Shown here one piece after another: positions 47,960 through 60,373 of a stretch of DNA of 64,000 nt. The notes beneath the pieces are model-generated. The model saw nothing but the letters and a program-made list of their open reading frames with translations. It had not been told where the DNA came from and made no database searches. The position numbers and the translations under genes were made by a program. Source of the DNA: Selaginella tamariscina. Taxonomy: Eukaryota > Streptophyta > Lycopodiopsida > Selaginellales > Selaginellaceae. Every line of letters starts with the position of its first letter. The first letter of the stretch is position 1. The stretch lies in NCBI GenBank assembly GCA_003024785.1, contig PUQB01000026.1, positions 731,531 through 795,530 on the forward strand, in the 5' to 3' direction.

Positions 47960-48635
47960 TGATGGTGGTTTGACCACCGTCAAATGTCCAAGTAGCATGA
48001 ATGAGTGACAGTCCAGGAGGGAGGCCAAACGGAGAAGCAAAGGACATACAACGGGCACAGACCGATAGTGATGGCTGTCATGCAGTGCTGATAGCAGGCT
48101 AAATCCAATTGTCCAGACCAACTACCAAGATACTAAGGATGGCAACGCGTAAGGGAGGTGCATTAAGCCAATAGGATAAGACTATGGCATAGGGTGACGG
48201 TCCAGTGGGGAGTGTCATCTATCCTATGTCCTAGTATCACCCAATCCACTATATAAGCATGAAGGTAAACAATGGGTTGAGGTTCTTCTAGTTTATCTTC
48301 TTGTATGTATCTTGCTCCGACCATCTTTGGGGAAGAAGCCACCCTGTAACTTTAAGAAGCAATATATACGTATTTTCTGTCTACTACTGCATCCCCATCC
48401 TCCTTCCTCTCCTTCTCTTGCTCACTCCCACTCCTACAAGAACCCGCACTCCATTAGAAGGAGGAAACTCCACTCCATCTTGGTGGCATTCAGGTAGAGG
48501 CCACTACTACACCTTCTAGTACATCCCAAGACCTCAACTTGAAACCCCGGGATTGGGTGTTGGCAATAACATCCTGGCGACCACTGAGACTACTTAAATC
48601 AACCCATGTTTGGCCTGTAGAGTCCCCAATGACCA
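47960..48635 (+). repeat. Right LTR of the old element
   Basis: A diverged copy of 44432-45098, with the same CCACTATATAAGC box and CTGGCGACCACTGAGAC near its end. Confidence 0.8.
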
Positions 48636-49457
48636 CACATAAAATATCTCTCTAAGTTTGACGACCACACATAAAATATCTCTCTTAAGTTAATGTGTAT
48701 ATGTGACTTTTTTTTTTCTTTATCAAGTTTCATGTGTATACGATAACACATGGAATCTCTATATCTTTCACTGTGAATTATTATGAATTAACTTTTTAAA
48801 TTATTGTGTATGTGATAATTTTAAGTTATTTTAAGGATTTAAGATAATTATTAATTTAAGATTTGGGATGAGTGTTGGATATGATTTAAAACGATCGTTG
48901 ATGATATAATGTAGATTGGTCGTTAAATAGGATTTAGAATAATCATGCAATTTAAAACAACAATTGATGAGATGATTTAAGATGGATGTTAAATAAGATT
49001 AGAATGGTCATTAGTGGGCATTATGATAGACAAACAAACACGTGCACACACAAACACACAAAATAAACTTATTATATAAAATCATTATTTAATCAAAAAC
49101 TAAACTATTATATATAAAGAAAGATTATGTTAGATATAATAATTAGTAATTACAAACTAAAACTAATTAAATATTATCATAAATATTAAAAGACTTGTAA
49201 TAATATACATACATATTTTAAATTTAAATATATATAGATAAAAAAAATTTAAAACTATATTAAATGGATATATATGTGTATTATTACATACATATATATT
49301 CATATTATTTATCTATTTACACATTTTATTTTGGTACTTTAACGTTTTAAAACATAACATATATATTTATAATATGAGTGTGAAACATATTATAATATAT
49401 CATCATTGTCCACATTTTCATCTGGAATATCCTGAAGATTCGTGGAGCATACCTCTC
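48636..49457. other. AT-rich intergenic DNA
   Basis: No gene. 48830-49020 contains loose repeats of a GATTTAAGAT/GTTAAATA word pair spaced 40-60 bp. The right end is the 3' flank of the minus-strand gene that ends at 49458. Confidence 0.55.
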
Positions 49458-50515
49458 CTACACAGTTCCTTCCCCTAGTTTGACCTTTGACCCGGCCCGG
49501 TCAATCTCTTTGACCCTGTCATTCCTTGAAACAACTTAATAACAAATAGAGAGAGAAGCTGTCAGACGCTTGTTATATAACTAGCCATGTATACACGCAG
49601 AACACACACATTATTTATATGTGTGTGTATAAATTCGTACCTTATTCGAATACATTGTATGGTAGTCTCTAGAGGTATAAAAGTCTAGACCCACAACAGG
49701 GATCGATTCTCGTAGAGGGACACGCCTAAACAAGTATTAATTACTATAAATACCGTGTGTATGTATATATCTTACTTTATACACATGTGTATTGTATCAA
49801 GTACCTCCTCGTCTTCAAGTGTGACATGCGTGTTGAATGCGACATCAGCAGGATTAAACAGCTCAAGTTCAAGCTCCAGCTTCCACGGTAACTCAACTAT
49901 ATCGATAGCCGTTGATTTTCAGTACACAAAGGCGCGACCCTTTTAACTTGGACTTGAAAAGGGACTTCCTACTGGGCAATCACCTCCTCTGGACCTTTAA
50001 CACACATTATATGCATGTGTGTGTGTGGTGTGTGTAGAGAGAGAGAGATGGCTTAAATGGTTTTTGATGTAGCTTAATTAGTATCTAATTGTTACATTCT
50101 CTCTCTCTCCGTGTTTGCATGTGTTTTTAAATATATCACATATACACTAACCATTACATACCCAGCACTACTCTCATACTAATGTAGACATAATGTAGAG
50201 ATATGACTATGCGTATATATAAACTAAGTTATTTACCTGCATAATGGAGGAGTTAAGTGGGTTAACCCCTGTTTACTATCGGCCCTGAAGTCCCACAGGA
50301 ATCGAAACCCTCTCATTTGGTTCCAAATTCTGTAGAACTTCGTGGTCAGCGCAAATATTCTCCCGCTGTTTACTGGTGAACGTGAGATCAGGAACACTGG
50401 ATACATTTCTCTATGTGTATACATTGATTCTCTGATTCATACATCACTATGTCTCCATCCCCTACATGCATACGTATAGTTCTCTCTCTCATAGATATAT
50501 AGATATATATATATA

Positions 50516-50557
<42 letters not shown>

Positions 50558-53531
50558 ATACGTACGTACACACACATATACATACATATGCTTACCTGCA
50601 TTGACGTGTACATACAACAACGGCAAAAGTGGCAATACGAGAATATTCTGGGCATTTGTAGGAATATTAGCTTGTCCCACTAAGGCCCGCTGCTAAGTAC
50701 CAAACTAAACAGAAACAAAAAAATTAACACTGTATTATACATATTAGTATATATACGTGCATACACGCATACATATACGTATACATGTGACAGATAACAT
50801 ATGCACGCATAGAAACAATATACAAATCTACACACCACACACCTCTCTCCATGGACTTCTCAGTAATAACACCGGCAAACTCAACAACGCATCCTCTGGA
50901 TCCGGCTTCTATATATTGGATTTAAATAATAATAAATAATATTAATATGTATAGATAACAGTTTATTTAAAATTTCATATGTACATAATAGAATATACAA
51001 TCATATTAGTTATACACTGTACATATACCTAATGTGTGCGTAGCGTGTGACAGTTTGTGTGGTGTTGGGTGGTAAGGTAAGAGATTTAGAAAATGTATCC
51101 CTCCACGGACAGGGATATTGCAACTATCCACCAATCCTGGTTAAAGCAAAAGTAAAAACATGCATACTTATATGTATTCCTAAATACACTTAAGCACATA
51201 CACAGACATACGTATTACGTATGTTAACATACTATGGTTATATATACATATATAGACACACACACACAGTGATATTGTACACCCCTGTCTCTCTATCTAT
51301 CTATACCTTCTTTCCGGGGACTTTTGTGTATAAGATGGCCTGAGGCAGAGAGAGCAATCTGTATATATGAGAATGTCAGATACTCCTTAAATTATATATC
51401 ACAAATATATTAATATACATATATATAAACAGTAAGTCAAGCAACTACTAGTAGCTGTATCTCGTGTGGGTGTGAGACAGATATCTATCAATATCATTAC
51501 AAATGACATATACACACACATGAAACAATATATAATATGGGATACATGCTACGAAATAAGCGTGTACACACATTTGTTTGCTACAGAGGCATCGTTTAAC
51601 ACACACGCGCCCCGTTACCTGCTTTAACAGAAGCAGCCACATTATATTGATCTGATGCATTTTAATCACTTAATTAACACCTATAAAGTTTAAACTATTA
51701 ACACCATAAGGTACCTTTATTGGCTTGTTACTGTTAACCGTGTATATATATGAAGCCCAAATATTACCTCTCGAACTCTTTAGCCTATTTCCTGCAGAAA
51801 ATTGAGGTTAAACTAAATATATAACTTTAAATCATTTATCAGAAATGGTAATAATAATAATAATGAATATAATAAAAGAAACTATGTGAAAGTGGATACA
51901 TTTCTAACTATGTATATAATATAATACATACGTGCACACACACGCTTACCATTGCTGTTTCTGGGTCAGATAGATGTAAAACTGGTAAAATGGAAAACGT
52001 GGAAGTTTTGGTGTTCATATTAGAATACGATAATCTCCTAGCACAGGATTCTAAGAGATTTTCCAAATGTATCAATTGATTGTTTGAACAATGCTCTTGC
52101 ACTACAAACCCTCGTAAATCGCAGCCCACGCCCACCGTACTAAACATGTTAAATGTAAATAATACGTGTGTGTGTGCGAAAGAAACTATGTACAGTAAAC
52201 CTACTTAGTTATATACACGGGTTAAGTAAGTAACTCTAAACTGTTATTAATGTAGTTTTATATGACTTACTTGGGATTTTTACTGCTTGTAACATACATT
52301 GCCCACATGGCAGATTGCACCATGAGATCCAAGTGACTCATATCTTGTTGATGTTGAGTTAAATATTCTCTACACGCTATTTGTAAGTCATCTCCACCAT
52401 TCCCAATTGCTAATATTTCAATTCCAGATGTGCTAAGTGGTTTTACTGTTTTCTTCCACCTAACAATATATAAAAAATAAGTAAATATGCAAAGTATCAC
52501 ACTGCTTGTGTGTATATACAGCACACAATATACACGTGTCTACTGTCACATATCTTGCCAGAGCAGGTACACACAAGTATACTACTCGTCAGCATGGCAG
52601 TGAGGTCACCACACATGTATTAGTGCCACGTAATACATCCAACACGTGGCAATGACACATGGGAGGTCGCCTCCATGTGTCATGTGTCACGTGGCAGATA
52701 TATCGTTCTCTGTGAAATAAAAAAAAATAAGAAATTAAAAATTAATTATAAACTTATAATTGTATAGTATGTCACTATTACATACAATACACATGTTTCA
52801 TAATAATTTATAAGTGAATTAACATGTTTTATAACTCGTGAGCGTGCACGTACCTTAGCATTGGTCCAAAAATAGTTGTATATGCAACTTCTCGTCGAGC
52901 GTCGTATAAGAAGTTGACTTTAGGAGATAGCACTAACAACTGAAGACGGGGGTTGCTGGACTCGTCAAATATGGGCTTAAGAGCCTCATTATCTTATCAA
53001 GACCCTAATTTATAATCTTATTAGTATTAAGTAGCTTTCTCACACACACACACACACATACAATTATATAATGTGTATCTCATATACATATTAACATATA
53101 ATCAATTAGAAATATATATTAATTACCTTTACAAACGTGTCCATGTCTACACTGTCGAGCTGAATACGTCGCTTGTGTATTCGATCCTTGAGGATTCTAT
53201 AGAATTCCTGTGACTCCGTAATCAACCCAGAACAAACAATGTAAGTGTGTTGGAACACTTCTTCAAGTTTGCTCTGCCACACCACATGGTACCCTTTCCC
53301 CCTTATTCTTGGAACCTGCGGCTGCTATTCCCGACTGCATGCGATCCACGAACAAGATTCTTACATAAGGAGACATAAGTAAACCAGCTGCTGTCCCATG
53401 TGTCTATGTATAAACAAGTGTTACTTGTGTGTGTGTGTATAACTTAATTATTACTTACATTAACAAAAGTGACATTAGCTTGACTTGAGCTGCAAATTAA
53501 AAGGAAAAAAAATTACATCAAAATATTATAT

Positions 53532-53601
<70 letters not shown>

Positions 53602-53928
53602 ATATATATATACATATACCACCCATTACAAAGCATATAATTATTTATATAAGTATTACCTGGTGATATATGCATCTTTGTCTGTCTCCGGCATTCTAGA
53701 CAAATCTTCTAACTCTGAGTATGTATTGCTAGCTGCTTCAGCATTCTTAGTTGCTGAAAAGGATAAAGAGAAACTACGTTTTAATATATATATATATAGA
53801 CATTATTATATATTTATACATAATAAAGTTAACAAATGTGATGTGTGATCATATAGATAAACACACATTATATATCTAAATATACATTATATGGTACATG
53901 TGTGTGTTGTGTGTGTGTGATTATATAT

Positions 53929-53989
<61 letters not shown>

Positions 53990-54052
53990 TTTATGCCTTT
54001 ATAATATACCTATATCTGTTACATGTTTATAACTTTTATATTTGTGTATACA

Positions 54053-54086
<34 letters not shown>

Positions 54087-54350
54087 ACACACATGTATCA
54101 TATAAACATGTGTGTGTATGTGTATATATATGTCTCTGTGTGTGTGTGTACAATACATAGATACATATACACACACATGTATATCTATCTATCTATCTAT
54201 AGGTATAAACATCTAAATTATATGCCAGATATTACACACATTGCATACGAACATAAACATTGGTTATATATATATATATAATATTTTGTGTGTGTGTGTA
54301 AATATATATTTACACACACTACATACACACTCAGACACACACACACAACA

Positions 54351-54387
<37 letters not shown>

Positions 54388-54611
54388 ATATATATATATA
54401 TATATATATATAATATCATAACATAAGATACCTTGAAATGCTGCCGAGTCATCACTTGTAGATGAAGTGGTATCCGTTATAGCCAGATCCTCGAACTCTG
54501 AGCTTTCATTTGTGTATCGATCGCTTTTTCTGCAGCTGAAAAGGAACAACGTTACTAGCACGTGATGTATATATCTAGATACATAGATCTCTCTCTCTCT
54601 CTCTCTCTCCA

Positions 54612-54675
<64 letters not shown>

Positions 54676-54769
54676 CATACCTCTACCAACGGAATCGGGT
54701 GTTTCTGGGTGTCCGCGAAGTAGAAATGATGTCGAAATCCATATTCTGTGTCTGCTGATGGAGAATCAT
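49458..54769 (-). CDS. Large multi-exon gene of unrecognised family
   Basis: The first exons chain well: 54769-54687, 54535-54432, 53753-53660, 53489-53459, 53403-53127 (one frame break), 52984-52854, 52459-52271 and 52139-51950, all GT-AG, giving about 365 residues. The N-terminus is acidic and Ser/Thr-rich (SSEFEDLAITDTTSS, then NTYSELEDLSRMPETDKD). The next part is globular, with GYHVVWQSKLEEVFQHTY and ARREVAYTTIFGPML. Further exon-like segments follow near 51770, 51620, 51310, 51080, 50880, 50640, 50320, 49860, 49670 and 49500. The last reads KEIDRAGSKVKLGEGTV before a stop at 49460-49458. In this 3' half several joints do not keep phase, so the model is uncertain. No membrane segment or catalytic motif is obvious and I do not recognise the protein. 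The introns are unusually microsatellite-rich. Confidence 0.6.
50519..50554. repeat. (GT)n microsatellite
   Basis: About 18 GT dinucleotides in an intron of the unrecognised minus-strand gene. Confidence 0.95.
53526..53611. repeat. (TA)n tract
   Basis: A nearly pure TA tract with a few single-base interruptions, in an intron of the unrecognised gene. Confidence 0.9.
53932..53987. repeat. (GA)n microsatellite
   Basis: About 28 perfect GA dinucleotides, followed within 70 bp by (CA)n and (GA)n runs. Confidence 0.95.
54587..54673. repeat. (CT)n followed by (AC)n at a splice donor
   Basis: (CT)11 then about 30 AC units, ending a few bases from the exon 1 donor of the unrecognised minus-strand gene. 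Confidence 0.95.
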
Positions 54770-54956
54770 GCACTAAAAGATCAGTTTTGCGGATTTCTGC
54801 TTCTAGGATTGAGAGAAAACAGATCTAACTTCTAAGAGAGAGAGAGCGCCTCATGAACAGCTAAAGAACTAAGTTTATAACGAATCAAGCCGCTAGCAAG
54901 CTTTCTAGAGGGGAACCTGGATAAAAGAAGACATTTTGACATCGCATTTCGATAAA

Positions 54957-55171
54957 AGAAGCCATTTTGATGCCTCTATGCATCGCATACAGCGCGTCTC
55001 TGTCTCAAAGAAGCCATTTTGATCCGCCTCTTGCATCGCATACAACGCGTCTCTGTCTCAAAGAAGCCATTTTGATCCGCCTCTATGCATCGGATACAGC
55101 GCGTCTCTGTCTCAAAGAAGCCATTTTGATCCGCCTCTATGCATCGGATACAGCGCGTCTCTGTCTCAAAG
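54957..55171 (+). repeat. Minisatellite, four copies of a 52-54 bp unit
   Basis: The unit starts AAGAAGCCATTTTGATCCGC and includes ATACAGCGCGTCTCTGTC. Four copies are nearly identical, and a degenerate partial copy precedes them at 54925-54956. It lies between two divergent start codons (54769 minus and 55349 plus), so within their shared promoter or 5' UTRs. Confidence 0.92.
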
Positions 55172-55348
55172 AACACGGCGGAGCATCACGGCGCACTTCC
55201 CTGTCTGCCTCTCTCTGTGTCGTTCAAGCTCATCTCCCTCTCTCGTTCAAGCTCATCTCCCTCTCTCGTTTGAAAATGCATATATTCATATAATATGTTC
55301 TAGGGTTTACATAAGGGCTTTAGGTTTTTCGGCGGTCGGGAGGGAGCG

Positions 55349-56640
55349 ATGTCGTCGGTGAGAAGGCGCCATCACGGCGAGCGGCCAGCTGTGGTAAGTG
55401 CTGTGTGTAATAGGGGCAAAATAGATTGTTTGCATTCGTGTCTCTCTTTCGGCATACTTCGTGTAGCTTCTTTCCTGCCCAATGCAGGTAAGTTTTAGAA
55501 TTAATTTAACTTTTAGAATTTTATATGATTATATATATAAAAATAAATTGTTTTCTTAAATAAAAATTCTTTTTTCTGCACATATGATTTTCTTGTGCTT
55601 TTCTATCATTTTGTAAGAAGAAGATATAATAAAAATCCAGTATACGTAGTATTAATAGCTTAATATTATAGTAATGTTAATATATAATGGAGTTTTACAT
55701 AGTTTTATGTTCTTTGAATATAGGATGGCTGGGATGAATTAGAACACAAAGTGATAAGTAAGCTTGGCCAGCTTACAGGACTACTGCAGCATTCGCTAGC
55801 TCCAACGACTCTGATGCAGACTATACTACCAGGTAGAGCATAATATAAATATAGTACACACACACACACACACACACTCAGAATATATATATATATTTGT
55901 GTGTATTATTTATTTATATTTATCTACAGCCATGTGTATGTAGTATGTATAGAAATATAAATATCATTAAACATCCAAACAAAAATTCTTTTATTGACAT
56001 TTTTCTATTGGTGATAAGAATGTACTTCAAACCCCCACAAATGTCAAACACACACACACGCACACACAGCTCAGTGTATATGTGTGTGAGAGAGTGAGCA
56101 TTTCGTTCCCTAGATTTATGTGTTATATATTTATAAAAGCACAGTAGTTTAATATTTAAAATACGTATTATATCATCAATTTTCTATTCTTATCCCTTTT
56201 TCTGTGATGATTTTCTTTCTAATTCTTTATTTATCATTTTGTAAAATCAGAAGAGATATTAATAAAATCCAATATATGTATTATTAATAGTTTAATATTA
56301 AATGTTTACGATTCTTTGCATACGATCTCACCACTGCTGAAGTATTAGTAGATTGAAATTTATTGAAAAACTATACCTAGATTTATATGCCCATAATATT
56401 TAAATTAGTTTTCCCGCCCATGAAATCTTCTGCCCTAAAAACAAGTTTTAGGTTTAAACAGAGGCTTGGAAGAGGAGGAGCCACGATCTGAACAGGTACT
56501 ACTCGCCACCGAATCAAATTAGTATATAATCCATGTGTACACATAATACTTCATTGTAAAAAATATACGTACATACTCACACAGAACATATAGAATCTGA
56601 TTATTGGTTTTTGTAGTTAGATGGGTTCTCTATTGAATGA
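55349..56640 (+). CDS. Short unrecognised protein, 73 aa, overlapping the next gene
   Basis: Exons 55349-55393, 55724-55832, 56452-56495 and 56617-56640 join in frame across GT-AG introns. The product begins MSSVRRRHHGERPAV and continues DGWDELEHKVISKLGQL, then an amphipathic Leu-rich helix, LNRGLEEEEP and finally LDGFSIE before a stop. No family is recognised. The last exon crosses the ATG of the next gene (56621) in another frame, so either one transcript carries both frames or alternative splicing chooses between them. Alternatively these exons are the leader of that gene. Confidence 0.55.
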
Positions 56641-56820
56641 AGGTTTACGGGCAGATGAATCGATCACGGCCAGCAGCAGCGGTAACTCTGTGGTGTGTGT
56701 GTGTGTGTGTGTTTTATATATAATAGGTACATTTCTGTGTTTAATTTTTAAGGTAATGTGTATATGTATACATATATATATATGTGTGTGTGTATATGTG
56801 TATCTCTCTTTTCTCTCTCT

Positions 56821-56855
<35 letters not shown>

Positions 56856-57976
56856 TATATATATTAATAATATATATATATGCATGTGTTAGCTATTGTT
56901 TGTTTTTTAACACACACATGCTTATACTCTTCTTTTTAACAGGCAATATCGACCCTGAGAGTGGTCCCGAAGCTAGTACGGAAATCGAATCGGCAAGGAA
57001 CAGATGCTTTTGGTTATTGCATTTCGTATCTTCAGCTGCCTTACTGCAATCTCGGCCCTTCTTTGCACTGGTGTAAACATTATCTCTGTCGTCCGATCCT
57101 TCAAACAGGCCGAGATGTAAGATACGTATTGTGTGTACACACGCAAGTGTTTATATATGCATATACGTGTGTACATGCGTATGTATTTGTGTGTATGTGT
57201 TTGTCTATATATATATATATATATAACTAAGAAATTTATATAGTTGCAGATCTTTGAAGGCATACTGCGTTGCTATGCAGTACTGATTGCACTCTTTGTT
57301 GCCCTTGCTGAGACGGAATATGAATGCTTTCTAAACTTTTGGAGGGTAAGTGGTAGTTAAATAAAATATGCTATACAGAACTCTGCGTGTGTGTGTGTCT
57401 ATATTAACTGTTTATATATGATGTTTTGTGGTGCAGGTTCTTGAATATTGGGTTGGACGAGGGATGCTGCAAATCTTGTAAGTATTTTTCATTATTCTTT
57501 ATAAAAAGAGCATTAAACACACACACACACACACACGATCTTAATAAAACGTTATTAATATCTATTAACATAACAAGTTTGTGTGTTATAGTGTGGCAGT
57601 GATGACAAAGGCTTTATCGGACGAGCACAAAGATCGTGCATATCAAGTAGTTTTTTCAGAAGTGGCAAGTGGAATGCTTTTAGGATGTGGAGGTGTTTAT
57701 GTTGTCGCGGTGAGTGTGTGTGTGTGCGTGCGTGTGTGGATATACGCACATGTATATAACTTTACATACACACAGGGGTTGTTATGTATTGGAAATTCAA
57801 GCGTTCACGTGTTGAGAAATGCCGTTCCCGAGAGAAAGCTACTAAGGATCTCGAGGTAAAATAAGTTTCGCATTTAATTATTTAAATAAAATTAAACTTT
57901 AATTATTACACTTAAAATCTTTTATATATAGGAAATAGAAAAGGAGAAGAGGCGAATTGCAAGCACTCTTAGGTAG
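56621..57976 (+). CDS. Small membrane protein, COPI-associated/TVP15-like (paralogue B)
   Basis: A paralogue of 37506-39057, with matching exons: 56621 to about 56680, 56943-57116, 57250-57345 (96 bp), 57437-57477 (41 bp), 57592-57709 (118 bp), 57776-57855 and 57932-57976. Conserved words: SLLNEGL, ALLCTGVNIISVV, IFEGILRCYAVLIALFVALA, YWVGRGMLQI, VAVMTKAL, VASGMLLGCGG. Four membrane segments as in paralogue A. Three places lose frame by one base: within exon 2, at the end of exon 2 and in exon 6 (80 bp where paralogue A has 81). Either a decaying duplicate or base errors. Function as for paralogue A, uncertain. Confidence 0.75.
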
Positions 57977-58307
57977 AAGAGGCTGACACAGCAAGGCATG
58001 TTATATATATGCTTTTCTAAATATGTGTTTGTTGAATATACGCATGTGTGTGTGTGTGTGTGTGTGTGACCAGGCTTACATACGTCCATAATCTTTATAT
58101 AAAATGTGGCCCTGGTATATCATAATGTTATTGTTGAGTTCTGTTTGATTAATTAGTAAAAAAGAATGCTTTTTTTTAAAAAAATTAACAAATGTTAGAT
58201 AAAAATAATAATAAAAAATGGTGCACTATTTGATGAATGCAGCATCACTTTATAACATATAACATACTACTTTCGTTTGTGGAAGAATCGTACAATATAT
58301 GTACATA

Positions 58308-58348
<41 letters not shown>

Positions 58349-59253
58349 TGAATGCAGGCTTGATAAGGTGTGTGTGTGTGTGTGTGTTTAAACTGTTCAT
58401 ACGCATTTCACTTTAGAAACACGCTCATTCAACTTTAATTCATGTCATACAACAGGATATCCAAAGCTTGGATTCAGCTACTTGTGCTCTATTATTGTAG
58501 CTGTGCTTTCTATTATTCTTGTCTGTGTGTGTGTTGTGTGTGTGTGTGTGTGTGTATGTGTGTGTTATGGTATATAAGACAAATGAAGGTAAACCAAAAT
58601 ATTGAAATTCTATAAACTTATGTACTTGCTTAAACAAAATCAAAAATAAAAGGTATCATGATGAAAGTTGACTAGAATAAGTTATATTAAATGTGGTTTC
58701 TATTAGTAAATATATATTTATTATTAGTTAACAATTAAATGTGGTTTTCAATATTATTAGTAAATAGATTAAACTATAAGTCAAATAATGCAAGATATCT
58801 TTTGAATGTGGGAAGTATAATATGTATAAGCTTTTTCTTGTCTCAATAACACTTGTCATGCATGTGAATCTCATATATTGTTTTCTAGAATCATTAAGAA
58901 TCACCACTTTGTTCTCCTAATTGAAAACACTATACACGATTGGTCCTTACATCTTTTGGCATGCTGTTTATTATTCCATTATGCCTATTAATGATACTAT
59001 TATTACAATAATTATATCTTTTATATAGTTTGCATATTACTTATGTAACTTTTATTTACACATCATCATTTTTCATATTATGTAATTTATTAGAAATGAT
59101 TGAGTTTTAATATTTTAAAATTTTAATAAATTTAATAATGTTGTTTACTTGACATGTAATCAAGGGCTTATATAAAGAGGTTGTCTGCAATGGGGAGCCT
59201 TCTACACAATATTTGCAACAAATAACATTAGAAGAGTTTATATAAAAAAAAAA
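57977..59253. other. Intergenic DNA upstream of the FUSC-like gene
   Basis: Holds the 3' flank of paralogue B, (GT)n and (TA)n runs (58046-58068, 58312-58343, 58370-58387, 58526-58565) and AT-rich sequence. TATATAAAGAGG at 59170-59181 is a good TATA box about 75 bp before the FUSC-like start codon. No gene seen. Confidence 0.55.
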
Positions 59254-59676
59254 ATGGATGTGTTGTTTTCTGAGAGTATTCCATGGGTTTCATGGTCACT
59301 GTCAGCTCTCCGGACTGGAGCAGCGTGTGTGCTTGTAATGTTAGGCCATTTGTAAGGCGAGTGAGTTTGTAGAATTCCCTGTGTTTGGGTATGTTGTTAC
59401 AATCCTTGTGTTAAGTCAGTCCACTTTGGGCAAGGCACTCGAGGACGGGTGTTATGCAGTCTATGGAACTCTTCAAGCTGTTGCAATGTGCATGTTTGTT
59501 CTCCAGATCATAGGTGTGTGTATGTGTGTGGGTGTGCGTGTGTGTTGATATAACTCTATATATATAGTGCCAGAATACATCCCCCCCCTTCTCTCTCTCT
59601 CACACACACACACACGCACACACACATGTTATTGAGTGTATACAGTGGTTAATATGGGTTCTGCCAGAATACATCC

Positions 59677-59733
<57 letters not shown>

Positions 59734-59856
59734 CACATGCTTCACATTACTGAAAATGTACTTTCATATATACCATATAAAAAATAGATAAGTTGATTTG
59801 TACATATCTGTATGCACTTACATACTATAATGTGTTTTAGTTGTATTATTTCATCT

Positions 59857-59912
<56 letters not shown>

Positions 59913-59988
59913 GTATGCATACAAATACGGTGATGACAGAAGGAACGCGTTTAAGTACATTCTATATGTACTGCAGTTAGATGCATGT

Positions 59989-60049
<61 letters not shown>

Positions 60050-60341
60050 CAAATGAAGTTGTGTTAATATACAGGGAATGAGAACATAGGACTTGGGATG
60101 TGCTTAGCCTGCATATTTGTCAAGAGTTTTATAATCAGCTACATACCGAGCCAGCCCGCTGTGAAGAAGAGGCTGGCGTTGGCTGTTACAACCATTATCT
60201 ACGTGAATGTCTACATAGATTCTTCCCGCACACATCCCGTTTTCTTTCCTCTAAAGCTCGCTTTTTACGGTTATTCTCGGCACTACATCTGCCATCATCG
60301 TTCTTATATTCCCCATCCCACGCCTTGCTTCTTACCAGGTA

Positions 60342-60373
<32 letters not shown>

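Larger units (their letters stand above)
44432..48635 (+). mobile_element. Old degraded Ty3/gypsy-like LTR retrotransposon
   Basis: Two direct repeats of about 670 bp (44432-45098 and 47960-48635) share order and landmarks but differ at many positions, so the insertion is old. The internal region holds a reverse transcriptase-like stretch around 46040-46970, recognisable from conserved words of the Ty3/gypsy RT. The remainder is not assignable. The element is heavily broken, with many interruptions, and no intact coding part is left. No target duplication is evident. Confidence 0.8.

Noticed and set aside
47203-48121. Minus-strand ORFs of about 110 codons
   Set aside because: They fall inside the degraded LTR element and resemble no protein; chance frames in GC-richer relic DNA.
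53902-54669. ORFs rich in Arg-Glu, Thr-His, Cys-Val and Ile-Tyr alternations
   Set aside because: They are direct translations of (GA)n, (CA)n, (GT)n and (TA)n microsatellites.
54957-55171. Repeat-containing protein read through the minisatellite on either strand
   Set aside because: Open frames arise only because the unit length is close to a multiple of three; no start context, splicing or homologue supports them.
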